64,000 nucleotides of DNA from Rhizobium sp. SL42 (GCF_021729845.1 NZ_CP063397.1:944001-1008000); one strand, 5' to 3'; shown: positions 1 through 9,573, counted from the stretch's first letter. Numbers and translations: made by a program. The notes: a model not told the origin generated them from the sequence alone.

Positions 1-1
1 A

Positions 2-133
2 GCGGCGGTGATCGGCGAGGGCGCGCCATCACCCGGCACTGCAGATCCGCAGCCGTCGATATCCCGGCCGCAGTCGCCCGCGAAACCGGCACGCAAAGCC
101 GAGCCGCCGGCCGGCCAGGGCAGCCTGTTCTGA
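2..133 (+). CDS. xseA: C-terminal end of exodeoxyribonuclease VII large subunit (partial)
   Basis: The frame is open from the window edge and ends at TGA 131-133, giving 43 residues. They form a Pro/Ala/Lys-rich tail that closes with GQGSLF. From memory, rhizobial XseA proteins have a low-complexity basic tail ending in a QGSLF-type sequence; XseA with XseB degrades single-stranded DNA. No catalytic domain is visible, so the call rests on the tail alone. A DNA polymerase or another repair protein with a clamp-binding-like QGSLF end is the alternative. Confidence 0.45.
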   Translation, partial: AAVIGEGAPSPGTADPQPSISRPQSPAKPARKAEPPAGQGSLF

Positions 134-581
134 CAGCGCCTGGCGCCACTGGTCAGTTCGCAGCGCCAGCTCAAAGGCGCAACTGTCGCAACGGACCCTT
201 TGTCGGCCGGCACGCCTGCCGGGCATTGCTTCATTGACGATTTGGAGGCGGCCGGCTGAGTATATGACCAGGGAACAGCCGGCCATTTCGGATGGCGACA
301 TGACCGGATTTGCCGGGTTTGCCAGAAACCGCCGTCGGCCTGTCGTCCTTCCCTTGTCGCTTTGGCTCCTACGCGCTGTCGCGGCTTTGCATGAACGCGG
401 AGACTGCCTGAAAACGCCGCCGTTTCATTGCCGGGATACCTGTCGGCAGGGATAGGATCTGATATCGGAAAATACATCTTATGATTGTATATCGGACATC
501 GTCAGATTGGTAATTTTGGCAAAAACCTCGGAATTTCAGGCATCTTGCGAGTGTCGCGACGGAAAAGAGAAAAACCAATGG
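134..581. other. Intergenic stretch without a convincing gene
   Basis: About 450 bases lie between the xseA-like stop and the cold-shock promoter. Short open frames occur on both strands (for example 234-455 on plus) but none has a credible ribosome-binding site, domain or composition. A small hairpin (CCGGCA/TGCCGG, 207-222) is present without a T-run. I see no tRNA or other RNA gene. Confidence 0.5.
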
Positions 582-610
582 TTGACATTCTTTAGAAAAG
601 TCTCTATCTA
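582..610 (+). promoter_or_regulatory. Sigma-70-type promoter of the cold-shock gene
   Basis: TTGACA at 582-587 is followed after exactly 17 bases by TATCTA at 605-610, a near-consensus housekeeping promoter. The predicted start near 617 leaves a leader of about 138 nucleotides before the cold-shock ATG at 755. Long structured leaders are typical of cold-induced csp mRNAs in bacteria. The leader role is inferred. Confidence 0.6.
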
Positions 611-754
611 TCAATCATCGATATTTGCTTGCTGAGCTTTGGTTACCGCGCATTTAGCAAACGCGCCCTGAACGAACCTTCCTTTCAAAAATCGTTATCA
701 TCATCCGCAGCGCTCACGCGTTGTGGTCACTTATACGCTATGAAAGGGTTCATC

Positions 755-964
755 ATGACCACTGGCACCGTAAAATGGTTTAATTCCACCAAGGGCTTCG
801 GCTTCATCCAGCCTGACAACGGCGGCCCGGACGCATTTGTCCACATCTCGGCAGTCGAACGCGCCGGCATGCGCGAAATCGTCGAAGGCCAGAAGATCGG
901 CTACGACATGGAGCGCGACAACAAGTCGGGCAAGATGTCGGCCTGCAATCTTCAGGCTGCCTGA
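755..964 (+). CDS. cspA: Cold-shock domain protein (CspA family)
   Basis: A 69-residue single cold-shock domain: an OB-fold that binds single-stranded RNA/DNA and acts as an RNA chaperone in the cytoplasm. The RNP1-type motif KGFGFI (about residues 13-18) and the RNP2-type motif AFVHIS (about 27-32) are both present, and the length is normal for the family. The ATG at 755 follows GAAAGGG. Upstream in-frame codons are rejected because they precede the conserved MTTGTVKWFN start. The gene has a long leader and is followed by a hairpin terminator and two small charged-protein genes. Rhizobia carry several csp paralogues, so the symbol is generic. Confidence 0.93.
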   Translation: MTTGTVKWFNSTKGFGFIQPDNGGPDAFVHISAVERAGMREIVEGQKIGYDMERDNKSGKMSACNLQAA

Positions 965-1027
965 ATTCGGTTTCTGCTTTCCCTTGACCACGGATGTACT
1001 GGCACTGTCGAGAGCAAGAACCACCGG

Positions 1028-1055
1028 GGTCAGGCACATTGCCTGGCCTTTTTTA
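1028..1055 (+). terminator. Rho-independent terminator after cspA
   Basis: The stem GGTCAGGCA / TGCCTGGCC, with one G-T pair and a very short loop, is followed by a run of six T. It lies 63 bases after the csp stop and before the next small gene. Confidence 0.8.
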
Positions 1056-1095
1056 TTGCCGCTCGCCGACCCGAGCACCCAAGAGGACGACGAGC

Positions 1096-1320
1096 ATGAC
1101 AGAAAACTTCAGCAAACCGCGTCAACAGGCCGAGATTGCCTTCGGCAAGACCCAGTCGCAATTCTTTGCCCGCGAACGCGCGTTCGAAGAACTGGACACG
1201 ATCGTGGTAGCGCGCGAAGAAAAGACCCTGAGGCTGCGCGAGGCCCGTCTTGCCAAGGAATTGCAAGACGCCAGCAGGCCGGCAGCGAGCCCCGTTACGA
1301 AACGTGCCAGAAAGGCCTGA
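1096..1320 (+). CDS. Small charged hypothetical protein
   Basis: A 74-residue protein beginning MTENFSKPRQQAEIAFGKTQ, rich in Arg, Lys, Glu and Ala, and probably helical throughout, with a basic C-terminus (TKRARKA). The ATG at 1096 follows GAGGACGACGAGC. I know similar short proteins from rhizobial genomes but no defined function. It lies between the csp terminator and the DUF6481 gene, in the same direction as both, so it may be co-expressed with the latter. It has no signal peptide or membrane segment. Confidence 0.7.
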   Translation: MTENFSKPRQQAEIAFGKTQSQFFARERAFEELDTIVVAREEKTLRLREARLAKELQDASRPAASPVTKRARKA

Positions 1321-1355
1321 GAAAGCCGGCATGGCATTCCAACTGGAATAGACAA

Positions 1356-1736
1356 TTGAGAAATATAAAGAATACCGAACTTTCCGACCGCCGCAGCACC
1401 GCTGCCGAAGCAAAGGCCGCTCTCCTTCAGGCCTACCGCGCCGCCAAGGAGGCTGCACAGCCGACCCTCGAAGCCAAGCAGGCCGAGCGCATGGCCGTCG
1501 CAGAAGCCCGCGAAGCGCGCCGCGCTGAACGCGAGCGATTGAAGAACGAAGAACGCGACCGTCTCAAGGCCGAGGCCGCCGAGCGCGAAGCCGCCATGAT
1601 CGCTGCCGCCAATGCCGAAGCAGAGGCACGCGAAGCGGCCGAAGCCAGCCGCATTTCCCGCGTCGTCGAAGACGAAGCCGCGCGTAAGGCCGAACGTGAC
1701 AGGCGTTATGCCAATCGCAAGGCACGGCAGTCCTGA
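1356..1736 (+). CDS. DUF6481 family protein
   Basis: About 126 residues, almost entirely an Ala/Glu/Arg-rich heptad-like helix (repeats of the AERERLK type) ending in a basic RDRRYANRKARQS tail. This matches the rhizobial DUF6481 family as I know it; its function is unknown. There is no in-frame ATG after the preceding gene, so TTG at 1356 (LRNIKNTELSDRRS) is the best start although its Shine-Dalgarno is weak. The charged coiled-coil composition and basic end suggest nucleic-acid or ribosome association, which is inference. A strong terminator follows. Confidence 0.75.
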   Translation: MRNIKNTELSDRRSTAAEAKAALLQAYRAAKEAAQPTLEAKQAERMAVAEAREARRAERERLKNEERDRLKAEAAEREAAMIAAANAEAEAREAAEASRISRVVEDEAARKAERDRRYANRKARQS

Positions 1737-1776
1737 GGCCTGGCTCCAAGATTATCTTGAACACCGTATCTGTCTC

Positions 1777-1803
1777 AAGGCCGGCCTCTCGCCGGCCTTT
1801 TCT
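1777..1803 (+). terminator. Rho-independent terminator
   Basis: AAGGCCGGC (1777-1785) pairs with GCCGGCCTT (1791-1799) around a 5-base loop and runs into TTTT. It closes the csp/DUF6481 group. Confidence 0.8.
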
Positions 1804-1968
1804 GCGTCCAGCAGACGGGCAGCCGTGGCGTTCATCGAATTGTGAGCGCATGTGGCCTTACAAACCGGTAACGTAATTCCCATTTCCATGAAACCCGGGA
1901 AACAAAAGCGTGGCAGATTGCGTCAGGCCGCTTGCGCGGTACCGCCGGTACGTGATGGAGATTTGACT

Positions 1969-2322
1969 ATGAAAATGAAAAATTCCGCGGTTCTTGCCGG
2001 GACTTTGGCCGGGCTTTTGGCCGCAACCATCGGTGCGGCTCCGGCTCTCGCCGAGCAATCCGAATTGTCTCGCATCCTGTTTGGCAGGAGCTTCAACGAC
2101 AACGTCACGGCTGTGAAGGTCGGCCCGTCGTGGCGCGATTCGGACGGTACGGTGCCGTTCTTCGTGCAGAAGCCGCTGCCGGTTCGCATCCGGGCGGCGC
2201 AGGCCGAGGTTGCCGCCGATGCAGGCTTGCGCGATGCGCTGGAACTGCGCGACATTGCCGCCAAGAATGTGATCTGGGTGCAGACTGCCGCCAATGGCGG
2301 AAAGATCGTCTACTACCGCTGA
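1969..2322 (+). CDS. Secreted hypothetical protein
   Basis: 117 residues starting at ATG 1969 behind GGAG (1957-1960). The N-terminus is a classical signal peptide: MKMKN, a hydrophobic stretch, then a cleavage-like APALAEQ near residue 24. The mature part of about 90 residues ends NVIWVQTAANGGKIVYYR and has no domain I recognise. It is probably periplasmic or envelope-associated. It stands alone on plus and converges on the aminopeptidase gene. Confidence 0.7.
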   Translation: MKMKNSAVLAGTLAGLLAATIGAAPALAEQSELSRILFGRSFNDNVTAVKVGPSWRDSDGTVPFFVQKPLPVRIRAAQAEVAADAGLRDALELRDIAAKNVIWVQTAANGGKIVYYR

Positions 2323-2348
2323 CGTCTCCAGGCGCCACCGCGCCAGGC

Positions 2349-2371
2349 TGCCGGCGGTCGATCCGCCGGCA
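2349..2371. terminator. Hairpin between convergent genes
   Basis: Perfect 9-bp inverted repeat TGCCGGCGG / CCGCCGGCA with loop TCGAT between two convergent stop codons. There is no T-run on either side, so a bidirectional terminator is plausible but not proven. Confidence 0.5.
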
Positions 2372-2385
2372 ATCCGGTGTCATGC

Positions 2386-3639
2386 TCAGGCCCACTCGCC
2401 CTTGCGCATGACCGGTACCTTCGAGCCATCTTCCCTCACGCCATCGATATCAACCTTGTCGGAGCCGATCATCCAGTCGATATGGATCAGCGAGGCATTG
2501 CCTCCCTGTGCCTTGATCTGGTCCTGGCTGAGCAAGGCGCCATCGAGGAAGCATTTCGAATAGCACTGGCCGAGCGCGATATGGCACGACGCATTTTCGT
2601 CGAACAGCGTGTTGTAGAACAGGATGCCGGAGGCCGAGATCGGTGACGAATGCGGCACCAGCGCCACCTCGCCAAGACGGCGGGCGCCTTCATCGGTGTC
2701 GAGCACCTTCAACAGGACTTCTTCGCCCTTGCTCGCCTTGGCCTCGACGATGCGGCCTTGCTCGAAGCGGACCTGGATATTGTCGATCAGCGTGCCCTGA
2801 TGCGAGAGCGGCTTGGTCGAGGAGACATATCCTTCCACCTTCAGCGCATGCGGCGTGGTGAAGACCTCTTCCGTCGGGATGTTGGGGTTGCAGGTGACGC
2901 CGTTCTTGGCAACCGATGCCCCGCCATGCCATTCGTGTCCGTCGGCAAGGCCAACGGTCAGGTCAGTGCCCGGACCTTTGAAATGCAGGGCCGAGAAACG
3001 CTCGCCGTTCAGCCAGGCGGAACGCTTGGCAAGCTCGCTATTGTGGGTTTTCCAGGCGGCGACCGGATCTGCCTGATCGACGCGCGAGGCGGCGAAGATC
3101 GCATCGGCCAGCTTGGCCACGGCAATCTCGACCGGCACATCCGGGAACACCAGCCTGGCCCAGGACGGGTTGGGATAGGAGCAGATGTTCCAGTTGATGT
3201 CGAAATTCGAGATATATTCGAGTGCCGGCTTGTAGGCGATCGAATTGGCCTTGTTGGCCCGCGCCACCTTGGCCGGATCCTGGCCCGACAACAGCATCGG
3301 ATTGTCGCCGGCGACAGCCAGTCGCGCCGCACCATTGGCATAGGCCTTGGCCATGCCGTCATACAGCCAGCCGGATGCCCTGTCGAAGCTCTCGTCCGAT
3401 CCGTGAGCATAGCGCGCAAGGGTCGTTTCCTCATCGGAATAGAAGGTGGTGACGATGCCGGCGCCGGCCAGATAGGCATGTTTTGTGATGTGCCGGACCA
3501 GGGAGAGGGCTGCGATCGGGGCGGTGATCACCAGATCCTGGCCCTTCTGCAGCTGAAGCCCGACCTTGACGGCCACTTCGCCCAGCTTTTCAAGTTTGAC
3601 TGGATCGACGGCATGAGTGAAGTCGGGCGCAATTGTCAT
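2386..3639 (-). CDS. M29-family aminopeptidase (AmpS/aminopeptidase T type)
   Basis: 417 residues, the usual length for M29 metallo-aminopeptidases, which remove N-terminal residues from peptides in the cytoplasm using two metal ions. The metal-ligand segments are recognisable in order: IPTEEVFTTPH near 250, EGARRLGEVALVPHSS near 320, NTLFDENASCHIALG near 345, and SLIHIDWMIGS near 385. There is no signal peptide. It is a single gene, about 95 bases downstream of ybaK on the same strand. Confidence 0.9.
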   Translation of the reverse strand: MTIAPDFTHAVDPVKLEKLGEVAVKVGLQLQKGQDLVITAPIAALSLVRHITKHAYLAGAGIVTTFYSDEETTLARYAHGSDESFDRASGWLYDGMAKAYANGAARLAVAGDNPMLLSGQDPAKVARANKANSIAYKPALEYISNFDINWNICSYPNPSWARLVFPDVPVEIAVAKLADAIFAASRVDQADPVAAWKTHNSELAKRSAWLNGERFSALHFKGPGTDLTVGLADGHEWHGGASVAKNGVTCNPNIPTEEVFTTPHALKVEGYVSSTKPLSHQGTLIDNIQVRFEQGRIVEAKASKGEEVLLKVLDTDEGARRLGEVALVPHSSPISASGILFYNTLFDENASCHIALGQCYSKCFLDGALLSQDQIKAQGGNASLIHIDWMIGSDKVDIDGVREDGSKVPVMRKGEWA

Positions 3640-3734
3640 GGGGACCTGCCATAATTGTCGTTGGGTTGGCGATAGACTTAGGGAGCTTTGCGGCGAAAAT
3701 GAAGGTCTGAGGCGCGAAAAGCGCCGGTGGCGGA

Positions 3735-4208
3735 TCAGGCGACGATCGAGGCTGCTATCGCGCCCAGGGTCTTTTGTGCGTCCTTCGGATCGAGCCGCAC
3801 CTGCAGCCCCCGTTGGCCGCCATTGATGAAAACATGCTCTTCGCCAAGGGCTGCGATCTCCATGGCCGTCGGCACCGTTTTTTTCTGGCCGAACGGGCTG
3901 ATGCCGCCGACGACGAAGCCGGTGAGCTTTTCTGCCAGCGCGGGCTTCATCATCGCCGCCGACTTGCCGCCGAGCGCGGCAGCCAGCTTCTTCATGCTCA
4001 CCTCCTTGTCGGAGGGCAGCACGACGCAGACCGGCTTGCCGTCAAGCTCTGCCATCAGCGTCTTCAGCACGCGCGCCGGATCCTCGCCCAGCGATTCCGC
4101 CGCCTGCATGCCGATCCGCTCGGCATTGGGATCGTAGTCATAGGTGTGAACGGTAAAGCTGACGCCGGCCTTGGCCAGCGCCTGGGTGGCGCGCGTGGTC
4201 TTCGACAT
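3735..4208 (-). CDS. ybaK: Cys-tRNA(Pro) deacylase YbaK
   Basis: 157 residues of the YbaK/EbsC trans-editing family, which hydrolyses cysteine mischarged on tRNA-Pro. The conserved core CVVLPSDKEVSMKKLAAALG (about 62-81), with its catalytic-region lysine, and the later GGISPFGQKK segment are both present. It starts two bases after the stop of the upstream reductase gene, with AGGA inside that gene's end, so the two are translationally close and probably co-transcribed. Confidence 0.93.
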   Translation of the reverse strand: MSKTTRATQALAKAGVSFTVHTYDYDPNAERIGMQAAESLGEDPARVLKTLMAELDGKPVCVVLPSDKEVSMKKLAAALGGKSAAMMKPALAEKLTGFVVGGISPFGQKKTVPTAMEIAALGEEHVFINGGQRGLQVRLDPKDAQKTLGAIAASIVA

Positions 4209-4210
4209 TC

Positions 4211-4561
4211 CTATTTCCCGAGTTCTGCCGCATAGACCTCCGGCTTGAAGCCGATCAGCAGCTTGTCGTCCATTTCCAGAACCGGCCGCTTGATCATCGA
4301 AGGCTGTGCCAGCATCAGCGCGATCGCCTTTTCACGGTCAAGATCGGACCTGGCCTCGTCGGGCAGCTTCTTGAACGTCGTTCCCGCACGGTTGAGAACC
4401 GTCTCCCAGCCTGCCTTGTCGGTCCATGTCTCGAGGTGGCCCCGATCGATGCCGCCCGTCTTGTAGTCGTGGAAACCGTAGGCGACGCCGTGATCGTCAA
4501 GCCATTGGCGGGCCTTCTTCATCGTGTCGCAGTTCTTGATCCCGTATATCGTCGCAGTCAT
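4211..4561 (-). CDS. ArsC/YffB-family thioredoxin-fold reductase
   Basis: 116 residues of the ArsC-like fold. The single N-terminal cysteine in YGIKNCDTMKKARQWL, and the later KRPVLEMDDKLLIGF motif near residue 92, match the YffB/Spx side of the family and not true arsenate reductases. Function in this subfamily is poorly defined (a glutathione-dependent reductase role has been proposed). I chose ATG 4561 because GGAGG sits 7 bases upstream; an in-frame TTG two codons earlier is too close to that site. It overlaps the end region of the preceding gene and is followed by ybaK. Confidence 0.85.
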   Translation of the reverse strand: MTATIYGIKNCDTMKKARQWLDDHGVAYGFHDYKTGGIDRGHLETWTDKAGWETVLNRAGTTFKKLPDEARSDLDREKAIALMLAQPSMIKRPVLEMDDKLLIGFKPEVYAAELGK

Positions 4562-4563
4562 GC

Positions 4564-5625
4564 TCAATCCTCCAGGGCTCCTGCCTTGCGCAATGCGCGG
4601 CTCGGCAGGTCGCAGGCGATTTTCATCAGGTCGGCGCGGCGTCGCACCAACCGGTCGGATACGCGCGTGACAATAAGTCCGGCCTGTGGTGCGCGGATAT
4701 CGATGCTGCCATCGGGCTGGCCGGGGCGGGTGACGATGGTCGCCAGAAGATCGCCTTCGACAACCGGATCGCCAATATCGCGGTGGAAGAGGACCGCGCC
4801 GGCTTCGGGACTACGGATCATCTCGATATTGTCGAGCGGCACGGCGGGACCGACGAAGGTTGGCAGTGACACGTTTGTATCGACCACCACGCCTCGGGCG
4901 GCGAGGAAGGCCCAGATCCCGTCCGCATCCTTGCGCGCCACATCGGGATAGACGTCGCGCAGGCCGCGCAACTCGAGGGTGACGGCAAGTTTGCCGGGCA
5001 GGGCGCTGCGTTTTTCACCGGGGATTTCGTGTTTCCAGGCAAAGCCGACGGCTTCCTCGAAGGCCGAGCTTTCACCATCGGACAGGAAGACGGCATCCAT
5101 TTCGAGTGCCGCAGCCAGATCGCTCGCCTCCGGCCAGAAGGCGTCGTCGATATAGGCATATTGCAGGGACTCGTCATCGCAATGCAGATCGAGCACCAGA
5201 TCGGCGCCGAGCGCCATATGCAGCAGCTGCCGCTTCAACTGTTCCGTCGCCGGATGCCGTGTCAGGTCGGACACGAGTGAATCACGATCGCGCAGCGAGA
5301 TCAGCGGGAAGTCGCGGTTGAAATTGGTACGGGTGCCGAGTTCGAAACGGCCCTGCAATTCGCCGAAATGCGATTGTGAAGCGCCGATCGGATTAGCCTG
5401 CGGCACAATCACGATCGAGCCTGCGATCCGGCCCTCGGCTTCGGCCTCGCGCAATGTCTGGCAGAGGAAATGCAGCACGGCTGTTCCGGGAAGCTCGTTG
5501 GCATGCAGGGCGGCCTGCATGTAGACGCTCGGGGCATCGGCATTGCTGCCCTTGAAGCGCAGCACCGGCAGGCGCCATTCGAGACCCGGCGTATCCCCGG
5601 CAATGATGATTTCCGATATTTCCAC
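4564..5625 (-). CDS. Succinylglutamate desuccinylase/aspartoacylase family zinc hydrolase
   Basis: 353 residues of the AstE/AspA zinc carboxypeptidase-like family, which deacylates N-acyl amino acids. The first zinc-ligand region is ALHANELPG (about 42-50, His-x-x-Glu); DLVLDLHCDD near 155 gives the second histidine. The C-terminal part (about 270-350) is a biotinyl/lipoyl-like beta domain often seen in this subfamily. The frame runs far upstream, but GTG at 5625 has GGAG eight bases away and begins the conserved region. It is followed at once by the YffB-like gene (stop 4564, next ATG 4561). The substrate cannot be told. Confidence 0.85.
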   Translation of the reverse strand: MEISEIIIAGDTPGLEWRLPVLRFKGSNADAPSVYMQAALHANELPGTAVLHFLCQTLREAEAEGRIAGSIVIVPQANPIGASQSHFGELQGRFELGTRTNFNRDFPLISLRDRDSLVSDLTRHPATEQLKRQLLHMALGADLVLDLHCDDESLQYAYIDDAFWPEASDLAAALEMDAVFLSDGESSAFEEAVGFAWKHEIPGEKRSALPGKLAVTLELRGLRDVYPDVARKDADGIWAFLAARGVVVDTNVSLPTFVGPAVPLDNIEMIRSPEAGAVLFHRDIGDPVVEGDLLATIVTRPGQPDGSIDIRAPQAGLIVTRVSDRLVRRRADLMKIACDLPSRALRKAGALED

Positions 5626-5843
5626 GCTGTCCACTCCGCAAACTGTGCTGCCACGAGCTTTATGCGAACCCTGCCTGCCCTTGCAAGCCGTTGTCAGGCC
5701 GAATGAAGCCGGCCGACGCGCGCAAAACGCCCGAACGGACAAATGGCGCAGGATCTGTCTGGTCGGGGCGCAATTGCATGTCGATTGCGGCTGGCGGAGG
5801 CAAGAATTGGGTTGAATTGCGGGACTGGGCGGAGGATCCTGAC

Positions 5844-6431
5844 GTGGACGACAACGGATATGGCCACATGAGCTCGGCACAATACCAGCATTGCATCTTC
5901 GAGACGGCCGGTGGCTTCTGCGGCATCGCGTGGAGCGCCGATGGCATCGTTCGCTTCCAGTTGCCAACTTCCGAGGCGGCGGAAACGGAACGGCTTCTGC
6001 GGCGGCGCGTGCCGGGATCCGCAGGAGCGCAAGCGTCAGGACCCGTTGTCGAGACGGTCGAGGCGGTGAAACGGTATTTTGCCGGAGAGATGGTCGATTT
6101 TTCCAGCGTGGCGCTCGACCTTGACGGCCAGGACGATTTCCGGCGCGACATCTATGCAGCCGCACGGAAAATCGGCTGGGGGCAGACCACGACCTACGGC
6201 ACGCTCGCCAGGAGCCTGGATCACGGGCCGGAAGTCGCGCGTGATGTCGGCCAGGCGATGGCGAAAAATCCCGTGGCGCTGATCATTCCCTGTCACCGGG
6301 TGCTGGCCGCAGGCGGCAAGCTCGGCGGGTTTTCAGCGCCGGGCGGATCGCAGTCGAAAGCCCGGATGCTAGAGCTCGAGGGTGTCAGGTTTGCGCCGGA
6401 AGAGCCGGCGCAGCAATCGCTTGGTTTCTAA
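5844..6431 (+). CDS. ogt: Methylated-DNA--[protein]-cysteine S-methyltransferase
   Basis: 195 residues from GTG 5844, which has GGAGG eight bases upstream; ATG at 5868 (MSSAQYQHCIFET) is the alternative. The protein moves alkyl groups from O6-alkylguanine to its own cysteine, a one-shot DNA repair reaction. The C-terminal domain has the helix-turn-helix region (TTYGTLARSL) and the acceptor motif IIPCHRVLAAGGKLGGFS near residue 150. The N-terminal ribonuclease-like domain is complete, and no Ada regulatory domain is present. Divergent from the aspartoacylase-like gene, leaving a 218-base shared promoter region. Confidence 0.92.
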   Translation: MDDNGYGHMSSAQYQHCIFETAGGFCGIAWSADGIVRFQLPTSEAAETERLLRRRVPGSAGAQASGPVVETVEAVKRYFAGEMVDFSSVALDLDGQDDFRRDIYAAARKIGWGQTTTYGTLARSLDHGPEVARDVGQAMAKNPVALIIPCHRVLAAGGKLGGFSAPGGSQSKARMLELEGVRFAPEEPAQQSLGF

Positions 6432-6477
6432 AGGCGAGAATTGAGAGCCTCTATCCCACCTGATTCGTGCGACCTGT

Positions 6478-6867
6478 TCAGGCTTCTCGCACGCTGTCGT
6501 GGCCAATGGCCTTTGCTGCTTTGACCAGCTTTTGGTCGAAGGTCAGGAACTCATCGCAATGCGCCGACTTGCCAAGATGCAGCGCATCGGCGAAGTCCAT
6601 CCCGCGCTCCATCAAGTCCAGAGCTGCGGCGACAGTGGCTTCTTCCTCAAGCGTTACATTTAAAAGGCCACCAAAGGCCCGGAGTGCGCCAGCAATTTCG
6701 GATCGTGTGTAGCCGTAGGCACCTCGCAATACCCATTCGGCCTCCAGCATGACGGTTACAGGGACGAATACAGTCTCTCGATCGATGACTGCTCGGGCGC
6801 GGTCAGCTTGCTCGGGGTGATCATTGGTCAGGTAGCGGATGACGAGATTTGTATCAATCGCGATCAT
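6478..6867 (-). CDS. vapC: PIN-domain ribonuclease toxin, VapC type
   Basis: 129 residues starting MIAIDTNLVIRYL. It is a PIN-domain endoribonuclease with the expected acidic residues: Asp in AIDTN (residue 5), Glu in MLEAEWVL (about 43), Asp in MDFADALH (about 92) and Asp in FLTFD (about 110). VapC toxins cleave RNA, usually initiator tRNA or rRNA, when released from the antitoxin. Its start lies inside the end of the antitoxin gene (14-base overlap), the normal VapBC arrangement. Confidence 0.9.
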   Translation of the reverse strand: MIAIDTNLVIRYLTNDHPEQADRARAVIDRETVFVPVTVMLEAEWVLRGAYGYTRSEIAGALRAFGGLLNVTLEEEATVAAALDLMERGMDFADALHLGKSAHCDEFLTFDQKLVKAAKAIGHDSVREA

Positions 6868-7129
6868 GGCGACGACGGGCCTCGACCAGGATGGCGGCGT
6901 CCATGTCTTCCAGTGTTCTTGGCTCTTTGTCACCCGAGAGCATGCCAAACACGTCGCGGGTCTCCGTCGCCAGGAAGGCCGGCGCACGTTTGAGCAATAC
7001 ACCTTCCGGTGTTTCCTCGACAATCAGGCGTGTACCAGCCTCCCAGGCCCGCTTTTGACGCACGGCTTTGGGAAGGATGATCTGTCCTTTGGTTGATACG
7101 GTCGTGAGAAGGTTCTCAGCACGTGCCAT
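6854..7129 (-). CDS. vapB: AbrB-family antitoxin, VapB type
   Basis: 91 residues with an N-terminal SpoVT/AbrB swapped-hairpin DNA-binding domain (VSTKGQIILPKAVRQKRAWE, about residues 11-30) and a charged C-terminal tail that would wrap the PIN toxin. The tail ends EARRRHDRD inside the vapC start. Such antitoxins repress their own operon, and the 12-bp inverted repeat just upstream (7148-7205) is the obvious operator. Confidence 0.9.
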   Translation of the reverse strand: MARAENLLTTVSTKGQIILPKAVRQKRAWEAGTRLIVEETPEGVLLKRAPAFLATETRDVFGMLSGDKEPRTLEDMDAAILVEARRRHDRD

Positions 7130-7147
7130 CTGTCTCGGTCCAAAAAT

Positions 7148-7205
7148 GTAAGACCGCAGTAAGATAGCGCATCTGTGGCCGCAGGCAAGATATCTGCGGT
7201 CTTAC
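7148..7205. promoter_or_regulatory. Inverted-repeat operator of vapBC
   Basis: GTAAGACCGCAG at 7148-7159 recurs as its exact reverse complement CTGCGGTCTTAC at 7194-7205, 34 bases apart, immediately upstream of vapB (start 7129). The centre-to-centre distance of 46 bases would allow two VapBC complexes to bind on roughly the same face. Autoregulation is inferred from the family. Confidence 0.7.
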
Positions 7206-7271
7206 GAAAAGACCGTACCGCCTATTGCAATAAGGCACAGCATTCCACGAGTGCAGAATCTCAAGCCGCCC

Positions 7272-7295
7272 GAATGATCGTCGAAACCTCGACGA

Positions 7296-7301
<6 letters not shown>
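7272..7301 (-). terminator. Hairpin overlapping the guaA stop codon
   Basis: GAATGATCGTCGA / TCGACGATCATTC form a perfect 13-bp stem with loop AACC; the right arm contains the guaA stop codon (7296-7298). There is no T-run, so it may act as a weak terminator or as a 3' end stabiliser. Confidence 0.55.
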
Positions 7302-8858
<1,557 letters not shown>

Positions 8859-8934
8859 GCCGAGCCTTTAAAGAAAAGCGGCCCGTCTTTCAACTGCAGA
8901 ATGCCGGCTGTGCCTGAATTTTTGGGCAGGGTTA

Positions 8935-9573
8935 TCAGAACCAGAAGACGCCGTCTTCCAGCGCCGATTGCAGCCCGTCGACGGCCAGCGCCAGCTTCTT
9001 GTCGATCAGATGCAGATACTGGGTCCAGTCGTCGATATGGTTGACGTCGTGGAGACCGTCTGAAATGCCGCGCAGCCCGATCAGCGGCAGGCTGAAGGCC
9101 TGGCAGGCGCGCATGACGGCAAAGCTCTCCATGTCGACCATATCGGCCTGAATGGTCTGATAGGCCGCGCCCGAGACGACATTGGCACCGGTCGACAGGC
9201 TGGCGGCCGGAATGCCCGGAATGCGCAGCGGCAGATCGACGGAGACCGGCAGGTCGAGAAAGGGTGTCTTGCCCTTCTCGAAGCCGAAGGCCGAGGCATC
9301 CATGTCGCGGTAGGAAACCGCCGAGACCTGATAGACTTCCGCCTGCTTGAGCCTTGCCGAGCCCGCGGAACCGAGTGACACGACGAGATCGGGCAGGTCG
9401 CCCTGATGTTCGAGCCGGGTCAGTTCCCGTGTCAGCACCACGGCAGCCTCGACCGGTCCGACGCCGGTCATCAGTGGTGCAATGCGAGTGCGCAGAAATA
9501 CGCCGTATTCGGCATCCGCTGCCATGACGAAAAGCACGGCCTTGCCCGAAATGGAACGGAGCTCGTATCTCAT
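8935..9573 (-). CDS. mtnN: 5'-methylthioadenosine/S-adenosylhomocysteine nucleosidase
   Basis: 212 residues of the PNP/MTAN family. They cleave MTA or SAH to adenine and a thioribose, clearing by-products of methylation and polyamine synthesis. The conserved segments are GVGPVEAAVVLT (about 37-48), SLGSAGS (about 66-72), the substrate-binding VDMESFAVM near 145 and the catalytic-Asp region RGISDG near 168. The start is ATG 9573, overlapping the thioesterase stop as ATGA. An upstream open extension is only the other gene read out of frame. Confidence 0.88.
   Translation of the reverse strand: MRYELRSISGKAVLFVMAADAEYGVFLRTRIAPLMTGVGPVEAAVVLTRELTRLEHQGDLPDLVVSLGSAGSARLKQAEVYQVSAVSYRDMDASAFGFEKGKTPFLDLPVSVDLPLRIPGIPAASLSTGANVVSGAAYQTIQADMVDMESFAVMRACQAFSLPLIGLRGISDGLHDVNHIDDWTQYLHLIDKKLALAVDGLQSALEDGVFWF

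Noticed and set aside
234..455. Small plus-strand gene upstream of cspA
   Set aside because: No ribosome-binding site, no recognised domain and it ends well before the csp promoter.
4211..4561. Arsenate reductase
   Set aside because: The sequence has the YffB/Spx-side motifs and no ars genes are nearby, so arsenate reduction is not supported.
5626..6165. N-terminal extension of the aspartoacylase-like frame
   Set aside because: The extra 180 residues lack any conserved feature and overlap the divergent ogt gene; GTG 5625 has a proper Shine-Dalgarno.
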